From Paracoccaceae bacterium (GTDB taxonomy: Bacteria; Pseudomonadota; Alphaproteobacteria; Rhodobacterales; Rhodobacteraceae): 64,000 nucleotides of DNA. The stretch's first letter is position 1, and each line of letters begins with the position of its first letter. Location of the stretch: NCBI GenBank assembly GCA_947504705.1, contig CANNIA010000008.1, forward strand, positions 1 through 64,000, written 5' to 3'. The notes beneath the pieces were generated by a model. That model worked only from the letters and a program-made list of their open reading frames with translations. It made no database searches and was not told the DNA's origin. Shown here in pieces: positions 1 through 7,844 of the stretch. Both the position numbers and the translations under genes were made by a program.

Positions 1-133
<133 letters not shown>

Positions 134-163
134 AAGACAGTTGCTACGCGTTATGCTGGTCTC

Positions 164-523
164 CTAACGCTTCGCTCGTGGCCTAGAATATCGTTGGTCG
201 AGTAGTTCTTTGTGCTCCTTGCACCACTCTGAGTCCCGTTGGTGATGGTCAAGCATTGCTATTGTACGACGCTTGTCGTCTCGCCACCAAAGCCAAACGT
301 ACACTCCCTGGAAAGCGAGAAGCGCACAAATGAGAAGCAACTTTTCTGATATTTGGAAGGATGGTTCGTCGACAACAAAGTCAATGCCGCAGAGAAGGGT
401 CGCGATGTGCAATAGGGCAAATGGCGCCCAAAAGATCGTGCGCGAAGGTATGATCGCAATCGAACCCGCAATCACGAGCGTCAAGAATTCGACAGCGAGA
501 CCAAAAGAAACCGCGTCGCTCAC
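164..523 (-). CDS. Small hypothetical membrane protein
   Basis: A 119-residue protein with a GTG start. It shows about three hydrophobic stretches, near residues 5-25, 29-48 and 62-80, followed by a very polar, basic C-terminal tail of about 40 residues rich in D, E, H, K and R. I do not recognise a family. The base composition is visibly lower in GC than the housekeeping genes that follow, and the gene sits directly beside an IS110 transposase end, so recent acquisition is plausible. The start is uncertain because no good ribosome binding site precedes it. Confidence 0.45.
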   Translation of the reverse strand: MSDAVSFGLAVEFLTLVIAGSIAIIPSRTIFWAPFALLHIATLLCGIDFVVDEPSFQISEKLLLICALLAFQGVYVWLWWRDDKRRTIAMLDHHQRDSEWCKEHKELLDQRYSRPRAKR

Positions 524-598
524 GATAGTAGCTACCTATTGTAAGTTTGCTGCAAACGATTGTAGCGCAGGATAATCGACATCTGAAGGCGAAAACAA

Positions 599-625
599 GT
601 AAGCCGGGGTGAACCCCGGCCTACG
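599..625. repeat. REP-like palindrome, possible terminator
   Basis: An imperfect palindrome with GCCGGGG/CCCCGGC arms around TGAA, flanked by GTAA on one side and CTACG on the other. It lies just downstream of the methyltransferase gene (minus strand) and could end its transcript, although the T tract is weak. The outer bases (CGTAGG ... CTTAC on the minus strand) match those of the palindrome at 22554-22583, suggesting one dispersed repeat family. Confidence 0.5.
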
Positions 626-650
626 AAGATCACGATCCGTCAGCCTCAGA

Positions 651-1631
651 TCAGCCGCGGCCCTTCCGGCCACCCCGACGCCCAGCAGCGGCTTGGCTCG
701 CGGCGGCGGAGGCTTCGGCGAAGGTGGCTCCGGCTTCGACGGCCTCCAGCACCTTGGCGAAGCGGATCCATTCGCCGCCGTTCGGGTCGTGGTTCATCAG
801 GAAGTTGGCGGCGCGGATGGCTTCCATTTCCTGCAGGCGGACCGGGTTCATGATCGCCGAGGTCATGCCCGCGCCAATGGCCATGGGCAGGAAGGCGGCG
901 TTGATGCCGTGGCGATGCGGCAGGCCGAAGCTGATGTTCGAGGCACCGCAGGTGGTGTTCACCCCAAGCTCATCGCGCAGGCGGCGGACGAGGGTGAAGA
1001 CCTGCTGACCGGCGCTGCCCATCGCGCCGACCGGCATGACCAGCGGGTCGACGACGATGTCATGCGCGGGGATGCCGAAATCGGCGGCGCGTTCGACAAT
1101 TTTCTTGGCGACGGCAAAGCGGACATCGGGGTCCTCAGAGATGCCGGTGTCGTCGTTCGAAATCGCCACGACCGGGACGTTGTATTTCTTGACCAAGGGC
1201 AGGACGAGTTCGAGGCGATGCTCTTCCCCGGTGACCGAGTTCAGGAGCGGGCGGCCTTCGCAGGCCATCAGACCGGATTCAAGCGCACCGGGGACCGAGC
1301 TGTCGATGCACAAAGGCACGTCGACGGTCTGCTGGATGATCTCGATCAGCGCCTTCATCAGCGGCGGTTCGGTGAAGTTGTTGTCGGCGTAGCGCGGGTC
1401 CAGCGCCATCATGTTGGTGAAGACGGCCCCGGAGTTCACGTCAAGGATGGTGGCCCCGCAGGCGACCTGTTCAAGCGCATCGCGGATGACGGTTTCGAAA
1501 TTGCCCTGTTCCAGTTCGGCGGCAAGCTTTTTGCGGCCGGTGGGGTTGATGCGTTCGCCGATGACGGCAAAGGGTTCATCAAAGCCGATGATGACGGTTT
1601 TCGTTTTGGATTCAACGACAGTACGGGTCAT
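651..1631 (-). CDS. Methyltetrahydrofolate-cobalamin methyltransferase (pterin-binding domain protein)
   Basis: A 326-residue protein of the dihydropteroate-synthase-like pterin-binding family. GERINPTGR at residues 25-33 and ATILDVNSG near 60-68 are the folate-site motifs shared with the methyl-THF domain of MetH and with AcsE/MtrH-type enzymes. It would pass the methyl group of 5-methyl-THF to a corrinoid protein in the cytoplasm. Cobalamin- and homocysteine-binding domains are absent, so it must work with separate partners; Rhodobacterales are known to use a methionine synthase split into separate polypeptides. The ATG at 1631 is chosen because the family motif begins about 25 residues later. 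The Gly/Arg-rich tail is unusual. It lies 13 bases downstream of the MTHFR-like gene, probably in one operon. Confidence 0.85.
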   Translation of the reverse strand: MTRTVVESKTKTVIIGFDEPFAVIGERINPTGRKKLAAELEQGNFETVIRDALEQVACGATILDVNSGAVFTNMMALDPRYADNNFTEPPLMKALIEIIQQTVDVPLCIDSSVPGALESGLMACEGRPLLNSVTGEEHRLELVLPLVKKYNVPVVAISNDDTGISEDPDVRFAVAKKIVERAADFGIPAHDIVVDPLVMPVGAMGSAGQQVFTLVRRLRDELGVNTTCGASNISFGLPHRHGINAAFLPMAIGAGMTSAIMNPVRLQEMEAIRAANFLMNHDPNGGEWIRFAKVLEAVEAGATFAEASAAASQAAAGRRGGRKGRG

Positions 1632-1644
1632 GTCTAACCTTTGT

Positions 1645-2559
1645 TCAGGCGGTTGCGGTGGCCGGAACGCCCGAGGCGCCGCCGTGTTCGGTGACCCACT
1701 GGGCATTGGTCTTGATGCCCCCCAGCGGGAAGAAATGGACCTGCTCGATGCCGAAACCGGGGTTCGCGGCCTTGTGGGCGGCAAGGCCTGCAAGGACTTC
1801 GGTCGGCTCGTAGGGCAGGAGCAGCTTGGTGACATCCATCGCGCGCTTTTGCAAGACGCGGAGGGAGGGGCCGACGCCGCAAGCGATGGCGAATTTGATC
1901 AGGGTTTGCAGCTTGGCCGGGCCCGCGATGCCGATATGGACCGGAAGCTTGATGCCTTCGGCCTGGAGGCGATTGACCCAGGCGATGACGGGACCCGCTT
2001 CAAAGCAGAACTGGGTGGCCATGGCCATCTGCGCGTCGGTGCGTTCGGTGAAGGCTGATTTCCAGCGGGCGGCTTCCATCACGGCGCGGTCGGAGCCATC
2101 GGGGTCGATGTCCTTGTTGCCCTCGGGGTGGCCCGCGACGTGGAGGCGGTCAAAGCCGGTGAAGGCCTCGGATTCCAGCAGCTGCATCGAGGAGTGGAAA
2201 TCGCCGTGCGGGGTGGTGACGCCACCGGCGAGGAGGAGTGCTTGATTGACGCCGACGTCTTTGTACCGGGCGACCCAGTCGGCAAGCGTGGCCTTGTCCT
2301 TGATGATGCGCGCAGGGAAATGCGGCATGACGGGGTAACCTTCGTCGCCGATCCGCTTGGCGGTGGCGACCATGTCTTCAATCGGCGTGCCCTCGATATG
2401 GGCAACATAGACGCGGGTGCCCAAGGGCAGGATCGCGCGGAAGTTTTCGATCTTTTCGGCGGTACGGGGCATCACCTCGATGGAATAGCCCTGAAGGAAG
2501 CCTTCGAGCGAGTGCGGCTCGGGCGCGGCTTTCTTGCGGCCGAAGTTGAAAAGCGCCAT
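1645..2559 (-). CDS. Methylenetetrahydrofolate reductase-like protein
   Basis: A 304-residue cytoplasmic protein resembling the methylenetetrahydrofolate reductase family (FAD-dependent TIM barrel). Visible features include GTRVYVAHIEGT near residue 47, the LLLAGGVTTPHGDF segment near 108 and HVAGHPEGN near 140, which fit the NAD(P)H/FAD and folate sites of MetF-type enzymes. It is a divergent form carried by many Rhodobacterales beside a pterin-binding methyltransferase. Likely role: making 5-methyl-THF for the next gene in the operon, either for methionine synthesis or, in reverse, for methyl-group oxidation. The order on the minus strand is virulence-factor protein, this gene, methyltransferase. 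Confidence 0.8.
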   Translation of the reverse strand: MALFNFGRKKAAPEPHSLEGFLQGYSIEVMPRTAEKIENFRAILPLGTRVYVAHIEGTPIEDMVATAKRIGDEGYPVMPHFPARIIKDKATLADWVARYKDVGVNQALLLAGGVTTPHGDFHSSMQLLESEAFTGFDRLHVAGHPEGNKDIDPDGSDRAVMEAARWKSAFTERTDAQMAMATQFCFEAGPVIAWVNRLQAEGIKLPVHIGIAGPAKLQTLIKFAIACGVGPSLRVLQKRAMDVTKLLLPYEPTEVLAGLAAHKAANPGFGIEQVHFFPLGGIKTNAQWVTEHGGASGVPATATA

Positions 2560-2585
2560 GGGATGCTCCTGCTATCTTTAAGCGG

Positions 2586-2888
2586 TTAGGCCTTGGCCCA
2601 GCCGTCTGCGTCGATCAACTGCTTGATCCGCGCGGTGTCGAATTCTGCTTCCAGCTTGGCGGCATAGTCGGCAGCGATGGTGTCGGGTTCGCCTTCGAGG
2701 TCGGCCACGACAGCCTTGCGCCATTCGGCAAGGTAGCTGTCAGCGTCGCGCGAGCCGATCTTCATGGCGCAGCGGTCGATGGCTTGCTCGAAACGCTCGG
2801 GCAGCTGGACCTTGGACCCGCGCCGACCCTTGCCGACGATGACCTGGGCCGGGATGTCGCGCCAGTAGACGACGGTAACTTCGGCCAT
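2586..2888 (-). CDS. 'Virulence factor' family small protein (PF13769-like)
   Basis: A 100-residue soluble protein beginning MAEVTVVYWRDIPAQVIVGK, typical of the small conserved alphaproteobacterial family named 'virulence factor' in Pfam. Its biochemical role is not established. It starts the three-gene run with the MTHFR-like and methyltransferase genes (26-base gap), a linkage I recall as conserved in Rhodobacterales, so a role connected with one-carbon or corrinoid methyl transfer is an inference from context. The ATG at 2888 is preferred over upstream in-frame codons because the family alignment begins at MAEVTV. Confidence 0.75.
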   Translation of the reverse strand: MAEVTVVYWRDIPAQVIVGKGRRGSKVQLPERFEQAIDRCAMKIGSRDADSYLAEWRKAVVADLEGEPDTIAADYAAKLEAEFDTARIKQLIDADGWAKA

Positions 2889-3100
2889 GATCTTGTGATT
2901 CCTTCGGGGCTGGTGGTGCCCCTGAATAGACGTCGCCCAGCGACAAGCGGTGTCGGATTTCGACATGGGGAGGCAAGGAAACGACCTCGGTCAAGAGATC
3001 GGGCGCGGCCAGACCTTAGCCAGGTGGGCAGGTTCAGGCCAGCATGCGGAAGCGGAACAATTTTCATGCGCGTGATGAAGCGATTTTTTTGCAAAAGGAA

Positions 3101-3127
3101 ACCCGGCCTCTGCATCAGAGGCCGGGT
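3101..3127 (-). terminator. Intrinsic terminator of the frameshifted barrel gene
   Basis: A 12-base-pair stem (3101-3112 with 3116-3127) closed by a 3-base loop. On the minus strand it is followed by TTTCCTTTT. It lies about 20 bases beyond the stop of the gene at 3149. Confidence 0.75.
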
Positions 3128-3148
3128 CGCATATTCAGCCGGGTAGTC

Positions 3149-3857
3149 TTACCAGTGGTAGTTTACCCCAAACTGCACCAGGCCGAAGCTGACATCGGTG
3201 GAGCAATAGGAATTGCAAATGTTAGGCAGCTCCAACCGACCAAGGTCGGTATGCAGATACTCTGCCGATAGGGTGGTTTTCTGGCTGATAAAGCGCTCGA
3301 CACCAATTCCGGCGGTCCATCCGGTAAGGCTGTCTTTGCCTGCTGTGAAGTTGCTGAATGTGCCGATGGCATCGGCGCGGGCAGCACCGGCGCTGGCAAA
3401 GAACAATGTCTTGCCTGATGACAGTCCGATGCGGCCCCGTAGCGTGATAAGCTTGTCGACAGTGGTTTCGCAACCTTCGCAGAGGAAGGTTTCGCTGTAT
3501 GTCGGCGAGGCGTCGATTCCGTTGCCGGAAACGGCCAGCGTCAGACCGTAGATCAGCCGGCCGCGCTGCCAGTCATAGCCTGCAGACAGTGAGGTCATCG
3601 TACCCGACCAGTCGCCGGGCGTGGATTCGGCGCCAACGCCGGGCGCGGCCCAGAAGTTGTCGCCGGTGGGCCGTCCGGCGGCTATGCCGAAATGCAGTCC
3701 CTGCCAGTCTGCAACAGTGACTGCGGGAGCCATCGCCTCGGTCAGCGGGGTTTCTTCAACGACGACAGTCGGGCCCACCGGCAAGGGCAGGGGCTGTAAG
3801 GCTGGTGATGGAAAGAACGGCGCCACCGAGCAGTGCGAAAAGCGAGCGGGCAAGCAT
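3149..3857 (-). pseudogene. Outer-membrane beta-barrel protein, frameshifted just after the signal peptide
   Basis: The body (about 215 residues) is an Omp25/OmpW-like 8-strand barrel ending in the aromatic QFGVNYHW that barrel-assembly machinery recognises. It has a Cys pair (CEGC). It is a tandem paralogue of the gene at 4080-4781: both share TPGDWSGT, GYDWQRG and LEYLQTDLG-like segments. A proper signal peptide, MLARSLFALLGG...APALAGGP, starts at the ATG at 3857 but is in another frame and stops after DCRR. Removing one base near 3770-3774 (in the GTCGGGCCC run) joins ALAGGP to TVVVEE exactly where the paralogue has AGGPVIVPVE. Either the gene is broken or the base is an assembly error. 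Read without repair, the long frame starts at 3868 with no signal peptide. Confidence 0.7.
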
Positions 3858-4035
3858 CGTGAAAGCATTCCTTATTTGAGGCGATTCCAAGGTTCCATTC
3901 AAAATTTACCACCCGTCAAGCACGACATTTCCGAAAGCTGCGGGAACACCGAAGTCTGTTGCCCGTTCACCACGAATGACCCCGGTCTTGCAACGACCCC
4001 TTCAACCAAGCCGCCAGCGGACCTTGCAGCGGAAA

Positions 4036-4058
4036 CCCGGCCAGTTACGATGGCCGGG
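4036..4058 (-). terminator. Hairpin terminator after the intact barrel gene
   Basis: CCCGGCCA at 4036-4043 pairs with TGGCCGGG at 4051-4058. On the minus strand it is followed by TTTCC. It lies about 20 bases past the stop at 4080. Confidence 0.6.
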
Positions 4059-4079
4059 CCTGTGGGATTGATGGCTGGC

Positions 4080-4781
4080 TTACCAGCGGAAGTTCAGGCC
4101 AAGCTTGATCTGGTCGAACTTCACTTCGGTGTGGCATTCGAAGCCGCAAGCAGCGCCGAAGTCCAGGGTGCCAAGGTCGGTCTGCAGGTACTCCAGCGAG
4201 ACCGACATGCGTTTGCCAATCGCTTGTTCAAGCCCGACGCCGAAGGTCGTGCCGTTCAGGGTGTCGGAGACGTCGGTCACAAATCCGTCGGAGGTGCCAT
4301 GCGCATCCGCACTGCTGGCTCCGGCAACCGCGTAGATCAGGGTTCTGTTCATCGCCAGGCCAACGCGGGCGTATAGGGTCTTGAGCCCGTCAATGTCGGT
4401 ATTGCAGCCGGTACCGCAGTTGATGGTGTTGGTGGTGCCGGTGGCGTCAAAGTTGCCGCTGGTCACCGCAAGGCCAAGGCCAAGGACGAGATGACCGCGC
4501 TGCCAGTCATAGCCAAGCTCGACGCCCGGAAGGGTGCCGGACCAGTCGCCCGGATTTGCCGTAGACGGGGAGTTGTCTACCCAGGTGTTGGTGCCGCTCA
4601 CGCTCGTGCCGAAGAGGCCGACGTAGACCCCGGTCCAGTCATAGGCTTCGGCTATCATGGGCGCGGCGGGCACGGGTTCGACTGGAACGATAACCGGGCC
4701 ACCGGCGATTGCGGGCGTGGCGAGAAGGCCAGCGACAAGGGCTAGGGTGCGGGCTGAGCGCGACGGGACTGCAAATGCCAT
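4080..4781 (-). CDS. Outer-membrane beta-barrel protein
   Basis: A 233-residue protein with a Sec signal peptide (RTLALVAGLLATPAIAGG, cleavage near residue 26) and a repetitive amphipathic barrel ending in IKLGLNFRW, the expected C-terminal aromatic signature. Two Cys pairs (CGTGC and CGFEC) may form disulfides. It resembles small porin-like Omp25/OmpW-type proteins of alphaproteobacteria and would sit in the outer membrane; substrate or function is unknown. A frameshifted tandem copy follows at 3149-3857, so the pair arose by duplication. Each copy has its own terminator. Confidence 0.75.
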   Translation of the reverse strand: MAFAVPSRSARTLALVAGLLATPAIAGGPVIVPVEPVPAAPMIAEAYDWTGVYVGLFGTSVSGTNTWVDNSPSTANPGDWSGTLPGVELGYDWQRGHLVLGLGLAVTSGNFDATGTTNTINCGTGCNTDIDGLKTLYARVGLAMNRTLIYAVAGASSADAHGTSDGFVTDVSDTLNGTTFGVGLEQAIGKRMSVSLEYLQTDLGTLDFGAACGFECHTEVKFDQIKLGLNFRW

Positions 4782-4983
4782 GGGGATTCTCCTTTGATGA
4801 ATGGCGAAAGCTTATATCAGTCATATGCAATGTCAAAGTCATGGGCTTCTTACCCGATGCGTGCGTTCTTGACTGTTGACGCCAGTTGCGCGGCCATCGC
4901 TCTGCCGAAATTGGCCTTTGCTAATGCTTGTCAGTCTGACCAAAGCCCACTACCTTGTGGATAACCACAGTTGGAGGGCGATT

Positions 4984-6138
4984 ATGACGCCCGAGCGTCC
5001 CCTGAGGGCGGACGCGACAGACGCAGAGGTCGAGGTGCCGAAAGGCGTTTCCCCTGCGGATGAACCGTCTGCCCTTACCGACCCCGGGCCAGTTCCGGAG
5101 TCAGCACCGCTTTATGCGGCGCTTGATCTTGGCACGAACTCATGTCGCATGCTGATTGCCCAGCCGCAGGGCAGCCAGTTTCTTATCATCGACAGTTTCT
5201 CGAAATCGGTGCAGCTTGGCGCGGGGCTTGAGGCGACCGGGCGGTTGAGCCGGGCCTCGATGGGGCGCACGATCCAGGCCCTCCGGATTTGCGAAAAGAA
5301 GCTTGAATCGCACAAAGTCGGCCGGATGCGGCTGGTCGCGACCGAGGCTTGCAGGCGGGCGCGCAACTCGAATGACTTTCTGCGTCAGGTGCGCCGCGAA
5401 ACCGGGTTGAAGATCGAGATCATTGCCGCCGAAGAAGAAGCGCGGCTTGCGGTCATTTCCTGTGCGCCACTGGTCAGCCCGTCGACCGAGCAGCTTTTGG
5501 TGGTGGATATTGGCGGCGGCTCGACCGAGCTGGTCTGGATTGACCTATCCGCCGTGGCCCCGGTTGATCGGCCGCGCGCGATCATGCGGCTGCACATGGG
5601 GTTCAATGCCCAAGGTGAAGGTGCGGTGGCGCGGGTGGTCGACTGGATCTCGGTGCCGCTGGGGGTGGCGACCCTGAAGGATCAGTTCATCGATGTCGAT
5701 GACGACGCGGCGCGGTTCGCTCTGATGAGCTGGTATTTTGAGGAACATCTGGCGAAGTTCAGCCCCTATAACGCGGTCACGGCACGGCAGGGGTTCCAGA
5801 TTATCGGGACCAGCGGCACGGTGACGACGGTGGCGGCCAGCTTCCTTGGGCTGCGGCGCTATGACCGGACCAAGGTTGACGGGCTGGAGATGTCGAGCGC
5901 GCAGATCGACGAGGTGATCCGCGAGTATCTGTCGCTGGGGCCTGAAGGGCGGCGCAATGACCCAAGGATCGGGCGTGACCGGCAGTCCTTGATCATGTCG
6001 GGGGCCTCGATCCTGCAAGCCTTGATGCGGATATGGCCGACTGACCGCTTGTCGGTGGCCGACCGGGGCCTTAGGGAGGGTCTTCTTTACGCGCAGATGA
6101 GTGCGGATGGCGTGCTTGGGGATGGGCCTTACAAATGA
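4984..6138 (+). CDS. Ppx/GppA family exopolyphosphatase
   Basis: A 384-residue cytoplasmic phosphatase of the ASKHA fold. [11 protein letters not shown] (residues 46-56) is the phosphate-1 loop and [13 protein letters not shown] (173-185) the phosphate-2 loop; [10 protein letters not shown] further on is the third nucleotide-fold motif. The family hydrolyses inorganic polyphosphate or pppGpp. The first 40 residues are Pro/Glu-rich and not conserved. The ATG at 4984 follows TTGGAGGGCG, a good ribosome binding site. At about 384 residues it has only the core N-terminal domains, as is usual in alphaproteobacteria. The stop overlaps the rlmE start by ATGA, so the two are co-translated, a pairing common in this order. 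Confidence 0.9.
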   Translation: MTPERPLRADATDAEVEVPKGVSPADEPSALTDPGPVPESAPLYAALDLGTNSCRMLIAQPQGSQFLIIDSFSKSVQLGAGLEATGRLSRASMGRTIQALRICEKKLESHKVGRMRLVATEACRRARNSNDFLRQVRRETGLKIEIIAAEEEARLAVISCAPLVSPSTEQLLVVDIGGGSTELVWIDLSAVAPVDRPRAIMRLHMGFNAQGEGAVARVVDWISVPLGVATLKDQFIDVDDDAARFALMSWYFEEHLAKFSPYNAVTARQGFQIIGTSGTVTTVAASFLGLRRYDRTKVDGLEMSSAQIDEVIREYLSLGPEGRRNDPRIGRDRQSLIMSGASILQALMRIWPTDRLSVADRGLREGLLYAQMSADGVLGDGPYK

Positions 6139-6899
6139 CGGAGAAACCAAGTTCGGGAAAGCCGACCTCGGGGCGCGGTCAGCGCGAGCTGCGGGTCAGG
6201 GTCAAGACGGCGAAGGGCCGCAAGCTGTCCTCGACGCTGTGGCTGGAGCGGCAGCTGAATGACCCCTATGTCATCCAGGCCCGAAAAGAGGGTTATCGGG
6301 GGCGGGCCGCCTATAAGATCCTTGAACTGGATGATCGCTATGGGTTTCTGAAGCCGGGGGCGCGGGTGGTTGATCTGGGTTGTGCGCCGGGCGGCTGGTG
6401 CCAAGTGGCGGTGGTACGGGTCAATGCCTTGGGCTCGATGCCGAAAAAGCCGGTTGGCCGCGTGCTTGGGGTTGATTTGCAGGAAGTGGAGCCGATTTCG
6501 GGTGCCGAGATCCACTTGCTGGATTTTCTGGCGGACGATGCGGACGAAAAGGTCAAGGGTTGGCTGGGCGGGCGGGCCGATGTGGTGATGTCGGATATGG
6601 CGGCCTCGGCCTCTGGTCACAAGGGGACGGATCACTTGCGGATCGTCGCCTTGATCGAGGCTGCACTGGCCTTTGCCTTCGATGTGCTGGAGGACGGCGG
6701 CACCTTTGTCACCAAGGTTCTGGCGGGGGGCGCCGAGAACGAGATGCAGGTCATGCTGAAGAAGAATTTCCGCAAGGTGGCGAATGTGAAGCCTCCGGCC
6801 AGCCGGGCCGACAGTTCCGAGAAATTCGTCGTGGCGCAGGGCTATCGCGGTCGCGAGGTCGTGGGCGGGGCGGGCTTGGCGTCACCTCAATCTGAATGA
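6135..6899 (+). CDS. rlmE: 23S rRNA 2'-O-ribose U2552 methyltransferase RlmE (FtsJ)
   Basis: A 254-residue SAM-dependent methyltransferase. [10 protein letters not shown] (57-66) carries the catalytic Lys, [11 protein letters not shown] (78-88) is the SAM-binding motif [10 protein letters not shown] carries the catalytic Asp, and FVTKVL and [10 protein letters not shown] supply the remaining Lys and Glu of the K-D-K-E tetrad. It methylates U2552 of the A loop late in 50S assembly. An N-terminal basic extension of about 35 residues is typical of alphaproteobacterial members. It is coupled to the preceding exopolyphosphatase gene. Confidence 0.93.
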   Translation: MTEKPSSGKPTSGRGQRELRVRVKTAKGRKLSSTLWLERQLNDPYVIQARKEGYRGRAAYKILELDDRYGFLKPGARVVDLGCAPGGWCQVAVVRVNALGSMPKKPVGRVLGVDLQEVEPISGAEIHLLDFLADDADEKVKGWLGGRADVVMSDMAASASGHKGTDHLRIVALIEAALAFAFDVLEDGGTFVTKVLAGGAENEMQVMLKKNFRKVANVKPPASRADSSEKFVVAQGYRGREVVGGAGLASPQSE

Positions 6900-6941
6900 A
6901 AAAGGCGCCCGAAGGCTCCCGTTTTCAGCAGTTAGAGCGTT

Positions 6942-7511
6942 TCAGCCGCCCCAGGTGCGGACCGTGCCGCAATCCATATGGACGAAGTTCGACCGGGGAT
7001 ATTTGCCGACGCCACCCGCCTCGCAGGCAAGGGCGGCCTTGGCCATCTGGCTTACGGTACGCGATTGCAGGCGCACATCGGCGGCCTGGCCCTTCATGTG
7101 CAACGAGTTCCGCGCAACGCCCTTCGACTTTGAGCGCAGCATCGCGTTGGTTTCGGGCGAGCGGTAGCCCGACAGCAGCATGTAGGGTTCCGACACATCC
7201 ATCAGGCGATGAGCCGCGGACAGAATGTCAAGGTTGCGAAGGTCCATCTCGACAACGCCATCGGTGCGCCAGTCGCGCATGAAGTTGTTCATTTCGGTGG
7301 CAACTTCCGGGATGTATTCGCCGTCGATCCAGTAGATCGTATCGACAGCCTCACCCGTGCGCCCCGAGTACATCCGGATCCGGCGAATGTCGCCGGCACC
7401 TTTCAGAAGCCCGAACGCGTTGGAGAAGGTCGGGGCAGCAACCACCGCTGTGGCGGCAAAGACGCCCAGTAGTCCGCGCCGCGTAAACCGTGAGGTCGCT
7501 TGGTCTGCCAT
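6942..7511 (-). CDS. DUF882 / YcbK-like peptidase M15A family protein, Tat-exported
   Basis: A 189-residue protein. The N-terminus SRFTRRGLLGVF followed by a hydrophobic stretch and SNAFG is a twin-arginine signal. The mature part contains SLHMKGQAADVR, the SxHxxGxAxD zinc motif of the M15 peptidase clan, and a final HMDCG, supplying His-Asp-His metal ligands. It is likely a periplasmic murein endopeptidase-like protein. The ATG at 7511 places the RR motif at residues 11-12. It points away from the large L,D-transpeptidase gene at 7845, so the two may act on the same wall. Confidence 0.85.
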   Translation of the reverse strand: MADQATSRFTRRGLLGVFAATAVVAAPTFSNAFGLLKGAGDIRRIRMYSGRTGEAVDTIYWIDGEYIPEVATEMNNFMRDWRTDGVVEMDLRNLDILSAAHRLMDVSEPYMLLSGYRSPETNAMLRSKSKGVARNSLHMKGQAADVRLQSRTVSQMAKAALACEAGGVGKYPRSNFVHMDCGTVRTWGG

Positions 7512-7844
7512 TCTGACTGTCCCCATACTTCCCTGCGTTGCCGCAGTTTTGCAACTTCTTCCCCAAGTGCAGGGGCTTTATTGCACAGGCCGATTCGAAG
7601 CCCAAGCAAAGATTGAGCGCGATTGGTAAGCCAAAGCTGAATCGGCAAGATTCTGCTGAAAGGTCATGAATTCCGCCGGTTGTGGCCGCAAAGCCGCAGT
7701 TTCGTGCCGGAATGTCACACCTTTGGCGGAAGTTCGGGGCCATGGCGTGGCTGCTTGGGTTTCTTCATGGACAAGGCCCGGATTTCTTGGCCAAACTTAG
7801 AAAAAGCGCCTGATTTAGGGTGCGTGAGCTATGGTGAGGATGTA
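7512..7844. other. Divergent intergenic region, no gene seen
   Basis: This stretch of 333 bases between the divergent DUF882 and L,D-transpeptidase genes presumably holds both promoters. I see no open frame with a ribosome binding site, no strong hairpin and no clear sigma-70 box pair. Confidence 0.4.
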
